Made by a program: the position numbers and the translations under genes. A stretch of DNA of 64,000 bases, from the NCBI GenBank assembly GCA_905182995.1, contig CAJJDP010000049.1, positions 443,286 through 507,285 of the forward strand, read 5' to 3'. Of this stretch, positions 35,129-47,801 are shown in pieces. Origin of the DNA: Paramecium octaurelia. Taxonomy: Eukaryota; Ciliophora; Oligohymenophorea; Peniculida; Parameciidae. How positions within the stretch are numbered: the stretch's first letter is position 1; every line of letters begins with the position of its first letter. The notes under the pieces were generated by a model. It was not told the origin of the DNA. It did no database searches and was given only the letters and a program-made list of their open reading frames with translations.

Positions 35129-35378
35129 AATAGTAAATATTTATATTTATTTGTTTTTATTATAAAATTTGAATTAAGGATAGAATTTAAACATTTTACA
35201 AAGACATGTTTATTTGATAATATTATTCTGAACGTTGATATGATATGTAAATTAAGCAAGCTTAGGTTCCTATTAATTATGTTAGTATTTGAGAGAAAAA
35301 AGGAATGACCTTTGTTTTTTTAATATTTTTAATTAATTAAATTAACAGTTCGAAACATTAATTATTTTGAATTTTAAT

Positions 35379-35762
35379 ATGACTACAAATATTCAAGTGA
35401 TATGTCGATTTAGACCTCCCATTCCTGGATAGGTTGAAAGCTAAATCTACTTCGCAGATGAAAGAAGTGTTCTCATAGAAAACCAACAATTCAATTTCGA
35501 TCATATATTCCATCCAGGAAAATAAATTGATGTATTTAAGGTGGCAGCAGAGCCAGTAATATAAGGAGTCTTAGAGGGATTCAATGGGACTGTGGTAGCT
35601 TATGGCTAAACTGGATCTGGAAAGACTCATACGATGGAAGGGACGACTGGAGATGATTAAGGAATAATAAAAAGAATGGTCAATACAGTGTTTGATTATA
35701 TTGAAGCCAGTCCGGATTATGTAGAGTACCGAATAAAAATATCAGTGACAGAGTTGTACATG
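35379..35762 (+). pseudogene. truncated kinesin copy (artefact)
   Basis: Identical to the first 384 bases of the kinesin gene; ends at the N at 35763. Confidence 0.88.
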
Positions 35763-35763
35763 N

Positions 35764-37333
35764 TAAATAGAGATTGCAATTTATTTATAATAACAATCAA
35801 GCAGATTTGGCCAAAACTTCATATTTATTCATTTCCTATTGAAGAGGTTTCATAGTTTCATCTAGAATTTTCATTTATTCTTATATGTTATATATTTTTA
35901 CAGTTATGGCCTTACTTCTATCCACAATAGTCTAAAGTCCTTAATTAACTTCATCTAACTACAATGACATGAATATTGAAATTACATTATTTTAGAGCAT
36001 GGCTTATTTTGAGATAATCATCTCCCTCTCTGATTGCAAAGATCCAACCTTCCTTTCCAATTCCACTAATTCATTTTTCAATTCTTTAGTTTAGATTTGC
36101 AGCTGCTATTTCTCCTATTCAAGAATATCGCATCTCAGTTTAAACATTCTGTATTGATTGGTGAAAGCATTATCTTTGGGCATCGTTGCGTGTTCTTGAA
36201 CTGCCATTTATTCTGTTTATTTTGGAATCTGCTATTTTTGTTCAGCAAAAGTGCAGATTAAATTTTATAAACCCAAATTAATTGCATGTGCACTTATTTT
36301 TGACCTGCAGAGACTGCATTTCTAGATTCTTAGCTTTGTCCCGTCTAAAACGCAAGATTTACAAAATGAATGTCCACATGGAAATAATAAGATGGGAGAA
36401 TACTAAGGAGGTACCATGAGTTCAAAGCAAATTGCACAAGTTTATTATTCCACCATCTAGCACACTTTGCTTTCAAGATTATTTTTGCTTTGACTTCCAA
36501 AAGCTCTTTCTGCAATCTTATAAGTCAATTAAGCCAAGTAATCTTAATTTTGGTGATCAATTCTAAAAAGATCATTAAATATGATGAATTACCCTTGACT
36601 ATCGAGTATTTTCTTTAACTCCAGGGAAGCTTTCCAATTTTGTAAAGATTAAAGTCTTGCTTCGTTGGCCATAATAGTAAATATTTATATTTATTTGTTT
36701 TTATTATAAAATTTGAATTAAGGATAGAATTTAAACATTTTACAAAGACATGTTTATTTGATAATATTATTCTGAACGTTGATATGATATGTAAATTAAG
36801 CAAGCTTAGGTTCCTATTAATTATGTTAGTATTTGAGAGAAAAAAGGAATGACCTTTGTTTTTTTAATATTTTTAATTAATTAAATTAACAGTTCGAAAC
36901 ATTAATTATTTTGAATTTTAATATGACTACAAATATTCAAGTGATATGTCGATTTAGACCTCCCATTCCTGGATAGGTTGAAAGCTAAATCTACTTCGCA
37001 GATGAAAGAAGTGTTCTCATAGAAAACCAACAATTCAATTTCGATCATATATTCCATCCAGGAAAATAAATTGATGTATTTAAGGTGGCAGCAGAGCCAG
37101 TAATATAAGGAGTCTTAGAGGGATTCAATGGGACTGTGGTAGCTTATGGCTAAACTGGATCTGGAAAGACTCATACGATGGAAGGGACGACTGGAGATGA
37201 TTAAGGAATAATAAAAAGAATGGTCAATACAGTGTTTGATTATATTGAAGCCAGTCCGGATTATGTAGAGTACCGAATAAAAATATCAGTGACAGAGTTG
37301 TACATGGAAAAAGTGAGAGACTTACAAAACATC
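35764..37333. repeat. contig overlap block, third copy
   Basis: It matches 31938-33507 (offset 3826) and then continues uninterrupted into unique sequence at 37334. This contig carries the complete kinesin and everything after it, plus the last 79 bases of the PP1-motif gene (35764-35842). Confidence 0.9.
35871..36672 (-). CDS. RING finger protein, copy on the contig with unique downstream sequence
   Basis: The same sequence as 32045-32846, and the copy that is physically continuous with the kinesin gene. See that entry for domains. One true gene is represented three times. Confidence 0.78.
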
Positions 37334-39149
37334 AAGAAAACAGATCTGAAAATAAGAGAGGATAAAAACCATTCAACCTACATTGAAGGAGTAACTGAAA
37401 CATCAATAGCTGATTAATCAGAAATATATGATATATTGAAAATGTGTAATGCTAATCGAATGATAGCAAGCACTAATATGAATGAATAGTCATCTCGATC
37501 ACACATGATATTTTTAATGACAGTTTAATCTATAGACTTAAGAGATTAGTCTGCCAAAACAGGCAAACTATTTTTGGTAGATTTGGCGGGTAGTGAAAAA
37601 GTGTCTAAAACAGGAGCAGAGGGCAAAATCTTGGATGAGGCTAAAGGGATCAACAAGTCATTGTCAGCCTTAGGTTAGGTGATTAATGCACTTACAGATG
37701 GAAGTTAACATGTACCATACAGAGATTCAAAATTAACAAGAATTCTGCAGTGTTCTTTTGGTGGTAACAGTAGAACTACACTTATCATTACATGTTCTCC
37801 TGCTCAATTTAATTTGTAGGAGACTCTCTCGACTCTGAGATTCGGAGTGAGAGCAAAGGCAATCAAAAACAAGCCCAAAATAAATAAGGAACACACTGTG
37901 GAAGAATTGAAGATGATTGTCTAAGAGAAAGAAAGAGAAATATTATTATTGTAGGAACAATTGTCATAATTCAAAAAAGGCATTGTGATTAGTGAAGAAG
38001 ATAAGGAAATTTTGAAAGATATATAGGAGGAAATCAATTCTGAGGTCCCAAATAACAATGAATAGTTATTATAAATGCAATAGATAATGGCTAAGTATGA
38101 GTAAGAAATTGAGATGTTTAAACAGGCCCAATTCATAAATTAATAGAAGGAAATAGAATTAAGAAACCAATTGAGAATAAAAGAGGATGAAATGCAAGAA
38201 AGTAATTATCATAATAATACAATTAATAGAGATTTAGGATTATGAACACCAGTATCTGAGAATGGAGACTGACTATTAAAAAAAGCTATCTAATATCCAA
38301 AGAACTTTGTCTTAAAAACTTGGTCAAAATGGAGAGAAGGACATCTTTGAAGATGACTAAGTTCTGACTCTGATTGACAACTTTGTGAAGGAGAGAGTCA
38401 CTTCTAAATTAAAATAGATTACCTATTTATATAAGAAACATCACAAGGATCAATTGAATGAATAATTAATGGCCTTTTTAACAGACGATAAAAAGGAATT
38501 CAATATTCAAAGTAATCTTTAATATTTATGTAGACGATTAATTGGCTGAGTTACATACGTAAGTGGCTCAATTGAAGAAATAGAATTTGGAATTGTAGAC
38601 TGATAACAGCAGTCAATAGGAACTCTTAGAAACTTTGGAAAAGACTTAACAGCTTTTAGATGCCGAAAAAGCAAAGTCATTAAAATTAGAGAATCAATTG
38701 GCTAAAAGTATGAATGACGAATATTGAAATAGATAATAGGAATTATGATGAGAAATGCAAAGAGTTAAATAATAACATTGAGAAAATGTTGGAAGGAGTG
38801 CATCAAGTGATTAATGAGAAATAAAAGTATTAAAGAGAATGTCAGAGATTAAAGAAATTGATTGATGATAGACAACTCAAAATCTTTGTACTTTTATTAT
38901 TTTAATATCAATTAGAAATTATCAGAAGAAGTAAACAGACTTAGCGTAGAAAATCAGAAGTTGTTTGTGAAATATGATTAATTAAAAGAGTTACAGAGAT
39001 TGGAAAAGAATTCCATGTTGGATACATCTGAAGTCAATTCTTCATTCAGACAAAACAAGAAGATCTATAAATGTTTGAAAGGTGGCACCAAAAATCCCAT
39101 AAATTAACAAATTATAGGTAAAGAGAATGTGTCAGAAGATGAAAAATGA
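36923..39149 (+). CDS. kinesin motor protein, N-terminal motor
   Basis: A 707-residue kinesin with introns 38202-38229 (28), 38512-38533 (22), 38708-38732 (25) and 38888-38915 (28). The motor is at the N-terminus: VICRFRPP, P-loop GQTGSGKT near 76-83, NEQSSRSH (switch I) near 186, DLAGSEKV (switch II) near 220, and [14 protein letters not shown] plus [15 protein letters not shown] (neck). All ATPase and microtubule-binding motifs look intact. A coiled-coil stalk follows ([29 protein letters not shown]) with no recognised tail domain. It moves along microtubules toward the plus end by family rule. The subfamily is not certain; motor and neck are closest, in my reading, to conventional/kinesin-1-like or small ciliate kinesins. 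Likely axonemal or cytoplasmic transport. Confidence 0.95.
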
Positions 39150-39244
39150 ATTAATTTACTTATATACATCTTATAAATTTAATTAAATAACGTAGCAATC
39201 TCAATTTTTATCGCTTATACAAACAAGTAATACTTCCATTTGGT

Positions 39245-39742
39245 GAACTTTTGATCACCTAAATTTTTGAGTGAATAATTATATTATTTGTTGGAAACAT
39301 TGTTTGAAGAGAATAATAATAGAAATAATTTACAGAAAGGAAAAGGCCAACAACAGCCAGGGATCTTAATAATAATTAATATAAGAATTTAGTTGTAATA
39401 CATTTTAAAGGAAAGAGAGAAAAGTCTAAAATACAGAAGAAAAGAGGAAGTTTATAATTAGTCAAATTAAATAGTGTGTTACATGATTTAGGCGAAATAT
39501 AATTATTTCAAGACCATACATATACAACGCATAACATTCCAAATTAACTCCTTATGATGGGAAACTTATATTTGACAACAGCAATGAAGAAGATGGCAAA
39601 TATTTCTAGGAGATAACAATTATTTAATGGAAATCAAACCTTAAGAAAGAACTGTTATAAAAAACATTCAAACTCAGGAAAGGGGTTGATTTTAGATAAT
39701 TAGAAAGTAATAAGAGATGTATTGAAATCAATATCTAATTGA
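39245..39742 (+). pseudogene. doubtful gene, frames do not join
   Basis: The region 39150-39983 (about 830 bases) lies between the kinesin and the trichocyst gene. One open frame reads FLSEQLYYLLETLFEENNN from about 39265; another, from about 39308 to TGA 39740, reads YKNLVVIHFKGKREKSK, then SVLHDLGEIQLFQDHTYT, ending IRDVLKSISN. A third reads IFDNSNEEDGKYFQEITII. The purine-rich plus strand suggests coding DNA, but no ATG and intron set I tried joins them, and no domain is recognised. It may be a decayed gene or one with errors. Confidence 0.3.
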
Positions 39743-39983
39743 ATAGGTGGAATAATTGTTGAGAGTAATGTAAAAATAATTTCTCATTTTTAATATAGTT
39801 TAAATTCTAGAGGATAAATGAGATGTTATGATGTTTTAAATAATTGTTTTGCAAAGCTTATTGGTCATAAATTTGGTTAGCAGGAGATTTCTTAGGGTTT
39901 GATATAATAATAATGACATCGAATGAAATAATGGAATTACCACATATTTAGTTATATACGTTTTTAATTTACTATTTTAATTA

Positions 39984-41175
39984 ATGAGATTTTCATATGT
40001 CTTAAGTCTATATTTAGTGATGGTTTCAGCCACTATGAAGGATTCCAAAACTATTCTGACAGAAATAGACACGTAACGCTCTGGAAGGATATTTTTAAAT
40101 GCTATTTAGATAGGTTTAGCAACAGGTTCACCAGTTCATGAAATCCAAAGTTATATTAATAATATTAGGTATTATGATATTCTTTATTAGTATAGATTTA
40201 TGATTGAATAAGAATAAAAGGATGCTGACCTATTTATATAAAATACGTAGGCTTCTTGTAATAGATTATTGCATGACTTTGCTACAAATTTGGCTTACCA
40301 TTAATAGTAATTTAAAGCTCATTCTAAAATCGTTGAAGTAAGTAGTTTGAATTTATAAATAAGGAAAACTAAAGGAATTTGGAACGTTCTTTAAATAAAA
40401 TTGCTGAGGTCTCTGTGGAAATTGAAGAAAACCTAAGAAAAACAAATGAAGGTTAGAGTGAAAGAGATCTTTAATACTCAGAATTTTAATCGAAACAAAA
40501 AGATCACATAGAATCAATTTCTGCTATTGATGAGGCTTATGCATTGATTGAACATTTATCGGGTGGATCTTCGTTCATCCAAGTGAAAAGTAGATTCACC
40601 AAAGTGTTGTCCAGATTATAAAAGTAACGTAGTGATTTTGAAATTCTAGTCAATCTACATCAGCTGGATTATTGTTTTAACCGATCATATCCATGATGAC
40701 TTAAATGAGTTCAAGAGCAGATGCAGATCAAGCCAAGAAGGTGTTACAACTGTTAGCCAACTTAAGGGTTCAAATTGTGGAGAGCAAATCCTAAGATGAG
40801 GACATTGAGAAACAATAGTCTTAAGGGTGGTAGAAGTTCTTATCGGATCTTATCAATGAGAGAAACACTCTCTAGGATCAGAGGTAGAATTTAGAATAGG
40901 CAATCTTAAATTACTAAAGCATAATAGAAGAATCTGAGGGAAAGGTTGAGTATCATTAGGCAGAAGTAGAGAGAAATCAAGTAATGTAATTAATTTAAGT
41001 TTAGAATAATTTGGATGGTCAAGATTAATGGTGCAGACAACAGTAGGAAATTTATTAGATGGAATCTTAATAGAGAGTTTAATCGCTTGATTTGATTTCA
41101 AGAATTGTGGATCACATTCAAGATAAGATTGTGACTCTTAAGGAGTACTTGAGAGAAAGATTGCAAATACACTGA
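39984..41175 (+). CDS. trichocyst matrix protein (TMP)
   Basis: A 379-residue secretory protein, two introns 40338-40363 and 40624-40649 (26 nt each). It begins with a signal peptide (MRFSYVLSLYLVMVSATM), then TGSPVHEIQSYINNI. The rest is Gln/Glu-rich coiled coil: IAEVSVEIEENLRKTN, LIEHLSGGSSFIQVKSRF, RADADQAKKVLQLLANL, VQSLDLISRIVDHIQDK. This is the known Paramecium TMP pattern, proteins that are processed and packed as crystals in trichocyst secretory granules and expand on exocytosis. The SFIQ/K stretch near residue 190 is the type of position where TMP precursors are cut, but I cannot confirm a site. The family is multigenic in Paramecium, so many paralogues are expected elsewhere in the genome. 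Confidence 0.88.
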
Positions 41176-41278
41176 AATTTAAATATATATATATAATTCC
41201 CTATTCATTGTAATTTAATCAAAACTATATCTTGAAGAATGTTCGATAATTTCTCGAAATTATGATTATTTAATTATT

Positions 41279-44200
41279 ATGGAAAAATTACAAAAGTTTG
41301 TTAATGAGTTCTATTAAAAATTGAATGCCAAGCCTGATGAATTTGCTATGTGTAGAATCAGACTCAAGTAATATCTATAACAACTCAATTTACAATATGG
41401 TGACAATATTTAGGAATAAGAAAACCAATATTTAAATTAATTATCAGAAGATAACTACTCATATCTCAGCATTGAAAACGATAGAGGTATAACTGCTGAA
41501 TATAATGAAATGAAGTATTTTAGAAAATTGGCTGATTTTATTAAAAAACTTAAAAAATAACATTTATAATCCAATTATTTGCCCACTAATTCTCCATAAA
41601 TTGGAAGATTATCCAGAGATAGATTATTGGAAATACTAACTTAAGAGGTAAATGATTTAATCTGCATGTCTTAATTTATTCATCCCTATTCAGGAATACA
41701 TCAATAATTGAAAATCATTGAATAATAAATCAATCTCTTAAAGCAAATTAAGTAATTTGAAGAGTAAGTCTAAATTAAATCCCCACTAAATTAGCCCAAC
41801 AATATATCTAAAGAGATGGCAACCCTCATATCAAATTAGGATGAAAATTTCATATAATCATTGCAAAAAGAAGGTTTTCACATGACCAGAATAAGTTAAG
41901 TGTTCTACTATCAAAGATATTTGCTATCATATGTTTTGAGATCTGAACTTTTTGGCCTAGATCTACCCCCTGGCTTTGTTATCCGATTGACCCTTACAAA
42001 TAAACCAAAACGATATTAGTACTATTTCGTAACCCAAATTAAAGAAGAGTCTGAATTAAACATAAACAAAAACGAATTTGCTAAACATTATCTATCCCTT
42101 TTTGTTTCCGATCATTTGGATCACTTAGTCCCAAAATACTTTGGTAATTTATAAGCCTTCTACGGAAATGCTATGCAATAATAAATTACACAATATGAGC
42201 AATTTAAAAATCCGTTATTCCATTTTAAAAAAGATATCTTTGAAGCCTCCTACGACTTACAAGAATTCAATGCAATCAAACCAAAAGATATTTTTGCAGC
42301 ATTTCTCAAATTTCTTGATTTTCTTGCAGAAACATAAATTTTTGATTTCAATTATCATTCTAAAACAAATCAAGATAGAATAAAATCAATGCAAATTAGC
42401 GAAGAAGTTATTTCCATCACTTATAAACGAGTTAAAAAGATGGAAGATACGTTTATTTACATCCAGGAAGTAATATTTCCTTAACACTACAATGTAAAAT
42501 TAATATAGATCACTCAATTATTGAATCCTTTGTTTTTCCAATTCATGCGATTGGAGACGAGCAAACTACAAAAATTAACTGAGTATGAAGACTTTATAAA
42601 TAAGTTAAATTTAGAAGAAGTTATGCACAAACTTGTTGATGGGTATTTGCTGATAAAATACAACAATCAATTGAGAGAATTAAAGTAGGAGGTGGATAAA
42701 CAAAATAAATAAGTTTTGAAGTTGCCATCTTTCACAGTGATTGAATTTTTCTAAAAATTGAATATCAATTATGATATCAGTTTAATCAATAGAATCAAGC
42801 TCATAGATTATTTGGCATATACAAACTTCTACAATTTAGATACATAATTTAAAAATCATTAAGATGAAATCTATGATCCTGTCATACGAAATTTTAATAA
42901 ATCATGGTTTGATTATGAATTATGGAAGTAAGCATTCCAAGCTAATTATTAATATGCACAATCAAGTTCATAATTTAAAAATACTTTCCTTGTTGAATTA
43001 TTAGCAATTCAATTTTTAGGCAACAAATTTTAAGAACTGAATTTAAATTTATTTGAATCTATTTCAGAAATCGATTAAACAGATGAGTAATGCAACAAAA
43101 TTATATTGTATTTGATGAATAAGAAAATGCATAACATTGTTGGTTTGGGACAGCTTTCAATTGCTGAAAGTTCCCTTAAACACAAAAAGTTTAATCTATT
43201 CTTGAAATTGCTATCAATAGAAAATAATAGAAAAATAAGAAACAACTTCTTTGATTATTTATTAGAAGATGACAATTAATTACAAAAGTTTCATAATTAA
43301 ATCTTCGAAGGTGTTGAAAAATATTATCCTCATCTGTTGGGGAGTTTGGGATGGAACTACTTTTGGACTCAGATGACAAAACAAAGTGGGTAATATGAAT
43401 TCTAAATACTATACAAAGGATCAGTCCACTTTACAAGTCAATAATATGAATGTATTTTCAACAATAACCTCTTGGATAACAGATAAGATTTGCCTAATTA
43501 CTTAGAAGTCAATTTGAATACGATAATCAATCAAAATTTTGATAAGCATTTCGCATTGCTTAATGTGAAAGATAATTCCCTCTTGTTCATGCAACCCAAC
43601 TTCCCACTCTAAAAATATATGGCCATATCTCTATATAAATTGATCTCGTTAGATTAATTTATCTCCAAGGTTGAATTGGCCACTCATAAAGGTTAAATTT
43701 ACTCCATTTATGAAGTGATCAATACAATGATTGAAGGATAAAGGATTAGATTTACAATAGCTCAATATATGTTGCATCATCATTTCAATGAATAAAATTT
43801 AATAAACAAAATAGGTTCGTAGAATTTAGCATATAAAATCTTACTGAGCATCCTTCTACTCCCAACTAACATCACTCCTGATTAAGAGTTATTAGTACCT
43901 TGTGGAAATTACTTTGCTCCTGTTACAACTAACTTTTATTTTGATCCAAAACATGACAATTTAATAAATATTTGTGGATTTGAGAGAGAAGGAGATAAAA
44001 TCAATTTATGTTGTAAAAACATTTATTTTCTTACATAATTTATGAATGAAAAGATAGATCCAAAATACTTAAGTGCTTTTTCAAATTTAACAATCATTTT
44101 GTAATAATGGTTGAAACAATTAAGTTAACTTGATTTGAAGGTCGATAAGACATAGTCTATCTTAATCTTACCACTTAATAAAGAAAACATGATTGCTTTG

Positions 44201-47200
44201 ATACATCGTGCAACTTTGATTTAATAGGCCAAATAGAACATAACCTATTTAGATCTACTTAAATAATGCGATCCAAATTTAGGAGAATATTATCAAACTC
44301 TCATCAGCAATAGCACATTAAATTTGATCTAAAAATTCAATGAGCTCTCCAGTACCTTACCTATTTGTTTGACTCGACAAGATTTTATTTCTTTTAGAGA
44401 AAGCTTTTCATTTTCAAAGTATCCTTCCAGTTTCCAATTGAAAAATTCCATTGGACCATCAAAAGGTTTGAAGATGGTGTTAAAATACACAAGACTTTTG
44501 ACTGAAGTTGAGGATTTCAGTAAAAAGTTACAAATCATTAAGAAACCAAATCACTTTTAATTATTGATAAATTCAATCGATTGGAGGAATCTGAAGGAAT
44601 CATAAGTATCAGTAATGCTAGAAAATCTACTAAAATATTCATAAGATTACAATCAACCTTTTGAATATGTAAACTTTAGTTGCTTATCGTATAGATAGTT
44701 CTCTTAAATATTTATGCAATTTGAACTAATAAGAATTAAGATTTTAAATATTTCATATATAGATACAATTACAGATAGCTTCATTAATGAGATTTGTTAT
44801 AAATGCAGTGAATTACATGTATTGAATATCAGTGGGTGTTCTGGATTGATTCAATTAGGTGTCTAGAAGAAATTACAATTTTTGAGATTGAAGACTCTAT
44901 TGGCTTCAGAGATACCAAACTTAAAATCGATTGAAATGAGTGGATAATTCCTGCAGAATTTAAATGTGAATAATTGTCCTTAATTATTGTAAGTCTATAC
45001 AATCAATCAATTAAATAAGATTTAAGCAAAAGGATGCAAATAATTATAGCAAGAAATAGTGGAGATGTGGATGTTATAAGGAATATAAGTAATCTTTGAT
45101 GATATCACATCAAATGGGGCTTTCAAACAATTAGCAAATAAGAAAATAATTAAAGTGAATGAAGAGGAATCATCGTTCTAAAAAACCTATGTGGAGTTTA
45201 TGTTCTCATTGTTGGGTGATATTTATGAGAAATTTCTATTTACTGATTAAAATTCAAGATCCCCTCTGCCGACTTACTTGGTGAAAAGTGGAATCGTTAT
45301 TGAAGATTAACAAAGTTAGTTTTTAACATTTTTATCCAAATAACTTGACGATAAAAGTAAGAAAGTGTACATTTTTGGGATCTTTCAATGTTTATTTAAG
45401 AATTAATTTATAAACACTTTAGAATTACAATCTTTGATTTCTCATAAAAGCGAAGACAAGCGAAAATTCTTGGATTAATTTTTAATTGATCTTTCTTCAA
45501 TAATTGAGAGTAGTATAGGCAGAGAGTAATTCTTAGTGAGTTAGACAGTGAAGTAATTCTTATAGAATATTGAATGGATAACAATTCCAAGTGCTAGTGA
45601 ATCTGTTTTGGAAAAGATAGTTTAATTGTTGCAATAGATTTCGTACTATAAATAGTTCATAAAGGTGAGTTTTGCTAATTTGAAAATGATTAAGAGTTCA
45701 ATCATTGAAAAGTATCTCTCAAATTTGAAATAATCAGACAAATATCTACATTTTCCATCCTTGGATTTCTCAGGGAATAGTTTGACTGTAGATAATTTAC
45801 ATGAGATATTTAATGAAGGCACTTTCAGTGTTATTAATATTCAACATTTGAATTTGAGCAATGCAGGAATAGATGATAATATGTTGATATCAATAAGTAA
45901 GTAATTTTGGGAATGTGAAAATTTGAGATACATTGATTTGAGCAGGAATTAAATTACAAGTTAAGGATTAGACCACTTATTTGAATAGGCCTTGCAAGAT
46001 AAGGTTGTCAAGACTCCTCTGAATTCATTGAATTTAAGTCATAATAGTATTGGAAATGCTAAATTTGAATTGCTGGCCAAATTGGAATAACAACAATGGT
46101 AAAATAAGGAAAATTAGATGATTTATCTGAAGAATTTAACATTATAGAATTGTTTTTAAATAGATTAAGACATATCGTCATTTTGTAAATTCTTATGTTA
46201 AAGTTACAATTTGTAAGCATTAGATTTGAGAAGAAACAAGTTTAATACATAAACTACTCAAGAACTCTCTAAGTCTATTGGTTAAAACAAAACTTTGAGT
46301 CAATTATTCTTTTAAAATGAGAGCATTGATTCAAATTTAATGTTTGAGGAGTTGATTAAAAGTTAAACCTTATAATATATGGATTTGACTTTGAAAAGCT
46401 TTAAAAAAGAGATCTCTTTTCTATTTGAAAAATTAATTACACTTTCAATCACTCTTCCAACAATTGATGATGATTCTCTGAGACTCTTAACTAAACTCTA
46501 TCAAGGTAGTTAAACCGTATTGTTCTTTGATTTACATATCTTGGATTAGGAATTAAAGCAGAGAACCTATTATAAATTAGGAATGTCCAAAATAAACTAC
46601 TTTAGAGAGAAGAAAGAACAAAAGGAAACTATGTTGAGTGAGAAGTTTGTTAAATAAGACACTCTGAGGATAGATATCTCAGATTACAGTTATACTGGGT
46701 TGTCTTTGGATGGAGGAGGAATGAGAGGACTGTTACCAGCGACAATTGTCAATTATTTGTGTACTTAGATGAAGAAGGAGCCTTATCAATTATTCGATAG
46801 CATCGGAGGCACATCTATTGGAGGGATGTTGGCCTTAACTATGGTTGGGACAAAAGATAATTAGAGTCCATTAGTTGATAAGGATGGTTTGATCAAGTTA
46901 TTTACTGAGGAAGGGAAGACTATATTTGAGGATTCAAAGAGAGGGGTTTGGAATATCATGAGTAAATCTAAGTATGATGCTAAGGGAATAGAGAATGTAT
47001 TATCTAGATATTGTGGAACTGTGAAGTTGAGTGAAACGATTTAAAATACAAATGTGATAGTTACAGCTGTCAAATTACAAAAGCAGAGAGGGGAGACAGT
47101 TGCTAAAGTATTCAGTTCACGAAAAGCCAAAGTTGATCTCACAGAGAATTTCTTAATGAAGGATGTCGGAAGAGCCACTTCAGCTGCACCAACCTATTTT

Positions 47201-47720
47201 CCCGCTGCTTAAATCAAATCTTTAGCAGGAAAGGAGTATCAATTTATTGATGGGGGCATAGGAGTCAACAACCCATCCAATTTTGTTTTGGAAGATCTCA
47301 GAAAGTGTATGTTGAATAGAGATTAGGACAATTTCTTCCTTCTAAGTCTCTCTACTGGAGTGGCCAAATAAAAGTAACAACTACAAGTTGATGAAGGGTT
47401 ATTGAGTGTTGGAAAAATAATAGATGCCTTTGGTGAAAGTAATCAAGATTTTGTGGATCTTGAGCTCAAAAGACATGAAGGGAAATATCTCAGAATAAAT
47501 CCAGAGTATGATCTTTAAGGTATATATTTGAATTATAAATTATAAAGAGAGTATGGCATAGATGGATTGTACTGATCCAAAAGTGTTTGAGGAGTATTAA
47601 TAGGCAGCTTTGGTTGCAGCGGAATCATACTTTCATAAAGAAATATTCGGAAGATATTAGGACAAATCTTTCATTCGGTGGTTGGAAGAAAATACTGCAA
47701 GACGACTAGAATCTAAATGA
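41279..47720 (+). CDS. giant LRR-patatin phospholipase-like protein
   Basis: A 2137-residue protein with one intron near its end, 47520-47547 (28 nt). The first 1050 residues are helical and unrecognised. Leucine-rich repeats follow in two blocks, about 1140-1260 and 1490-1750 (e.g. LHVLNISGCSGLIQLG, LHFPSLDFSGNSLTVDNL, NLRYIDLSRNQITSQGLD, LNSLNLSHNSIGN). Next comes a patatin-like phospholipase domain from about 1800: YTGLSLDGGGMRGLLPA (oxyanion-hole GGGxR/K), nucleophile GGTSIGGM, and the FIDGGIGVNNP box with Asp of the Ser-Asp dyad. All catalytic motifs are present. The C-terminal 90 residues (AALVAAESYFHKEIF) follow the intron. LRR plus patatin suggests a lipid acyl hydrolase steered by protein binding. 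It acts on lipids or membranes, with location unknown as no signal peptide is seen. Confidence 0.9.
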
Positions 47721-47801
47721 TATTTTGAATCATCTTTAGAAATTTATTATTATTATTATTATACAATATAAAAGAATTTAAGAAGAATTATTGAAAAATA
47801 A

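Larger units (their letters stand above)
33509..35762. repeat. contig overlap block, second copy
   Basis: Entire contig of 2254 bases contained in the flanking sequence (31227-33480); it has no unique sequence of its own. Bounded by N at 33508 and 35763. Confidence 0.9.

Noticed and set aside
34327..36672. A family of three tandem RING genes
   Set aside because: The three copies are identical and bounded by single N bases, so they are contig overlaps.
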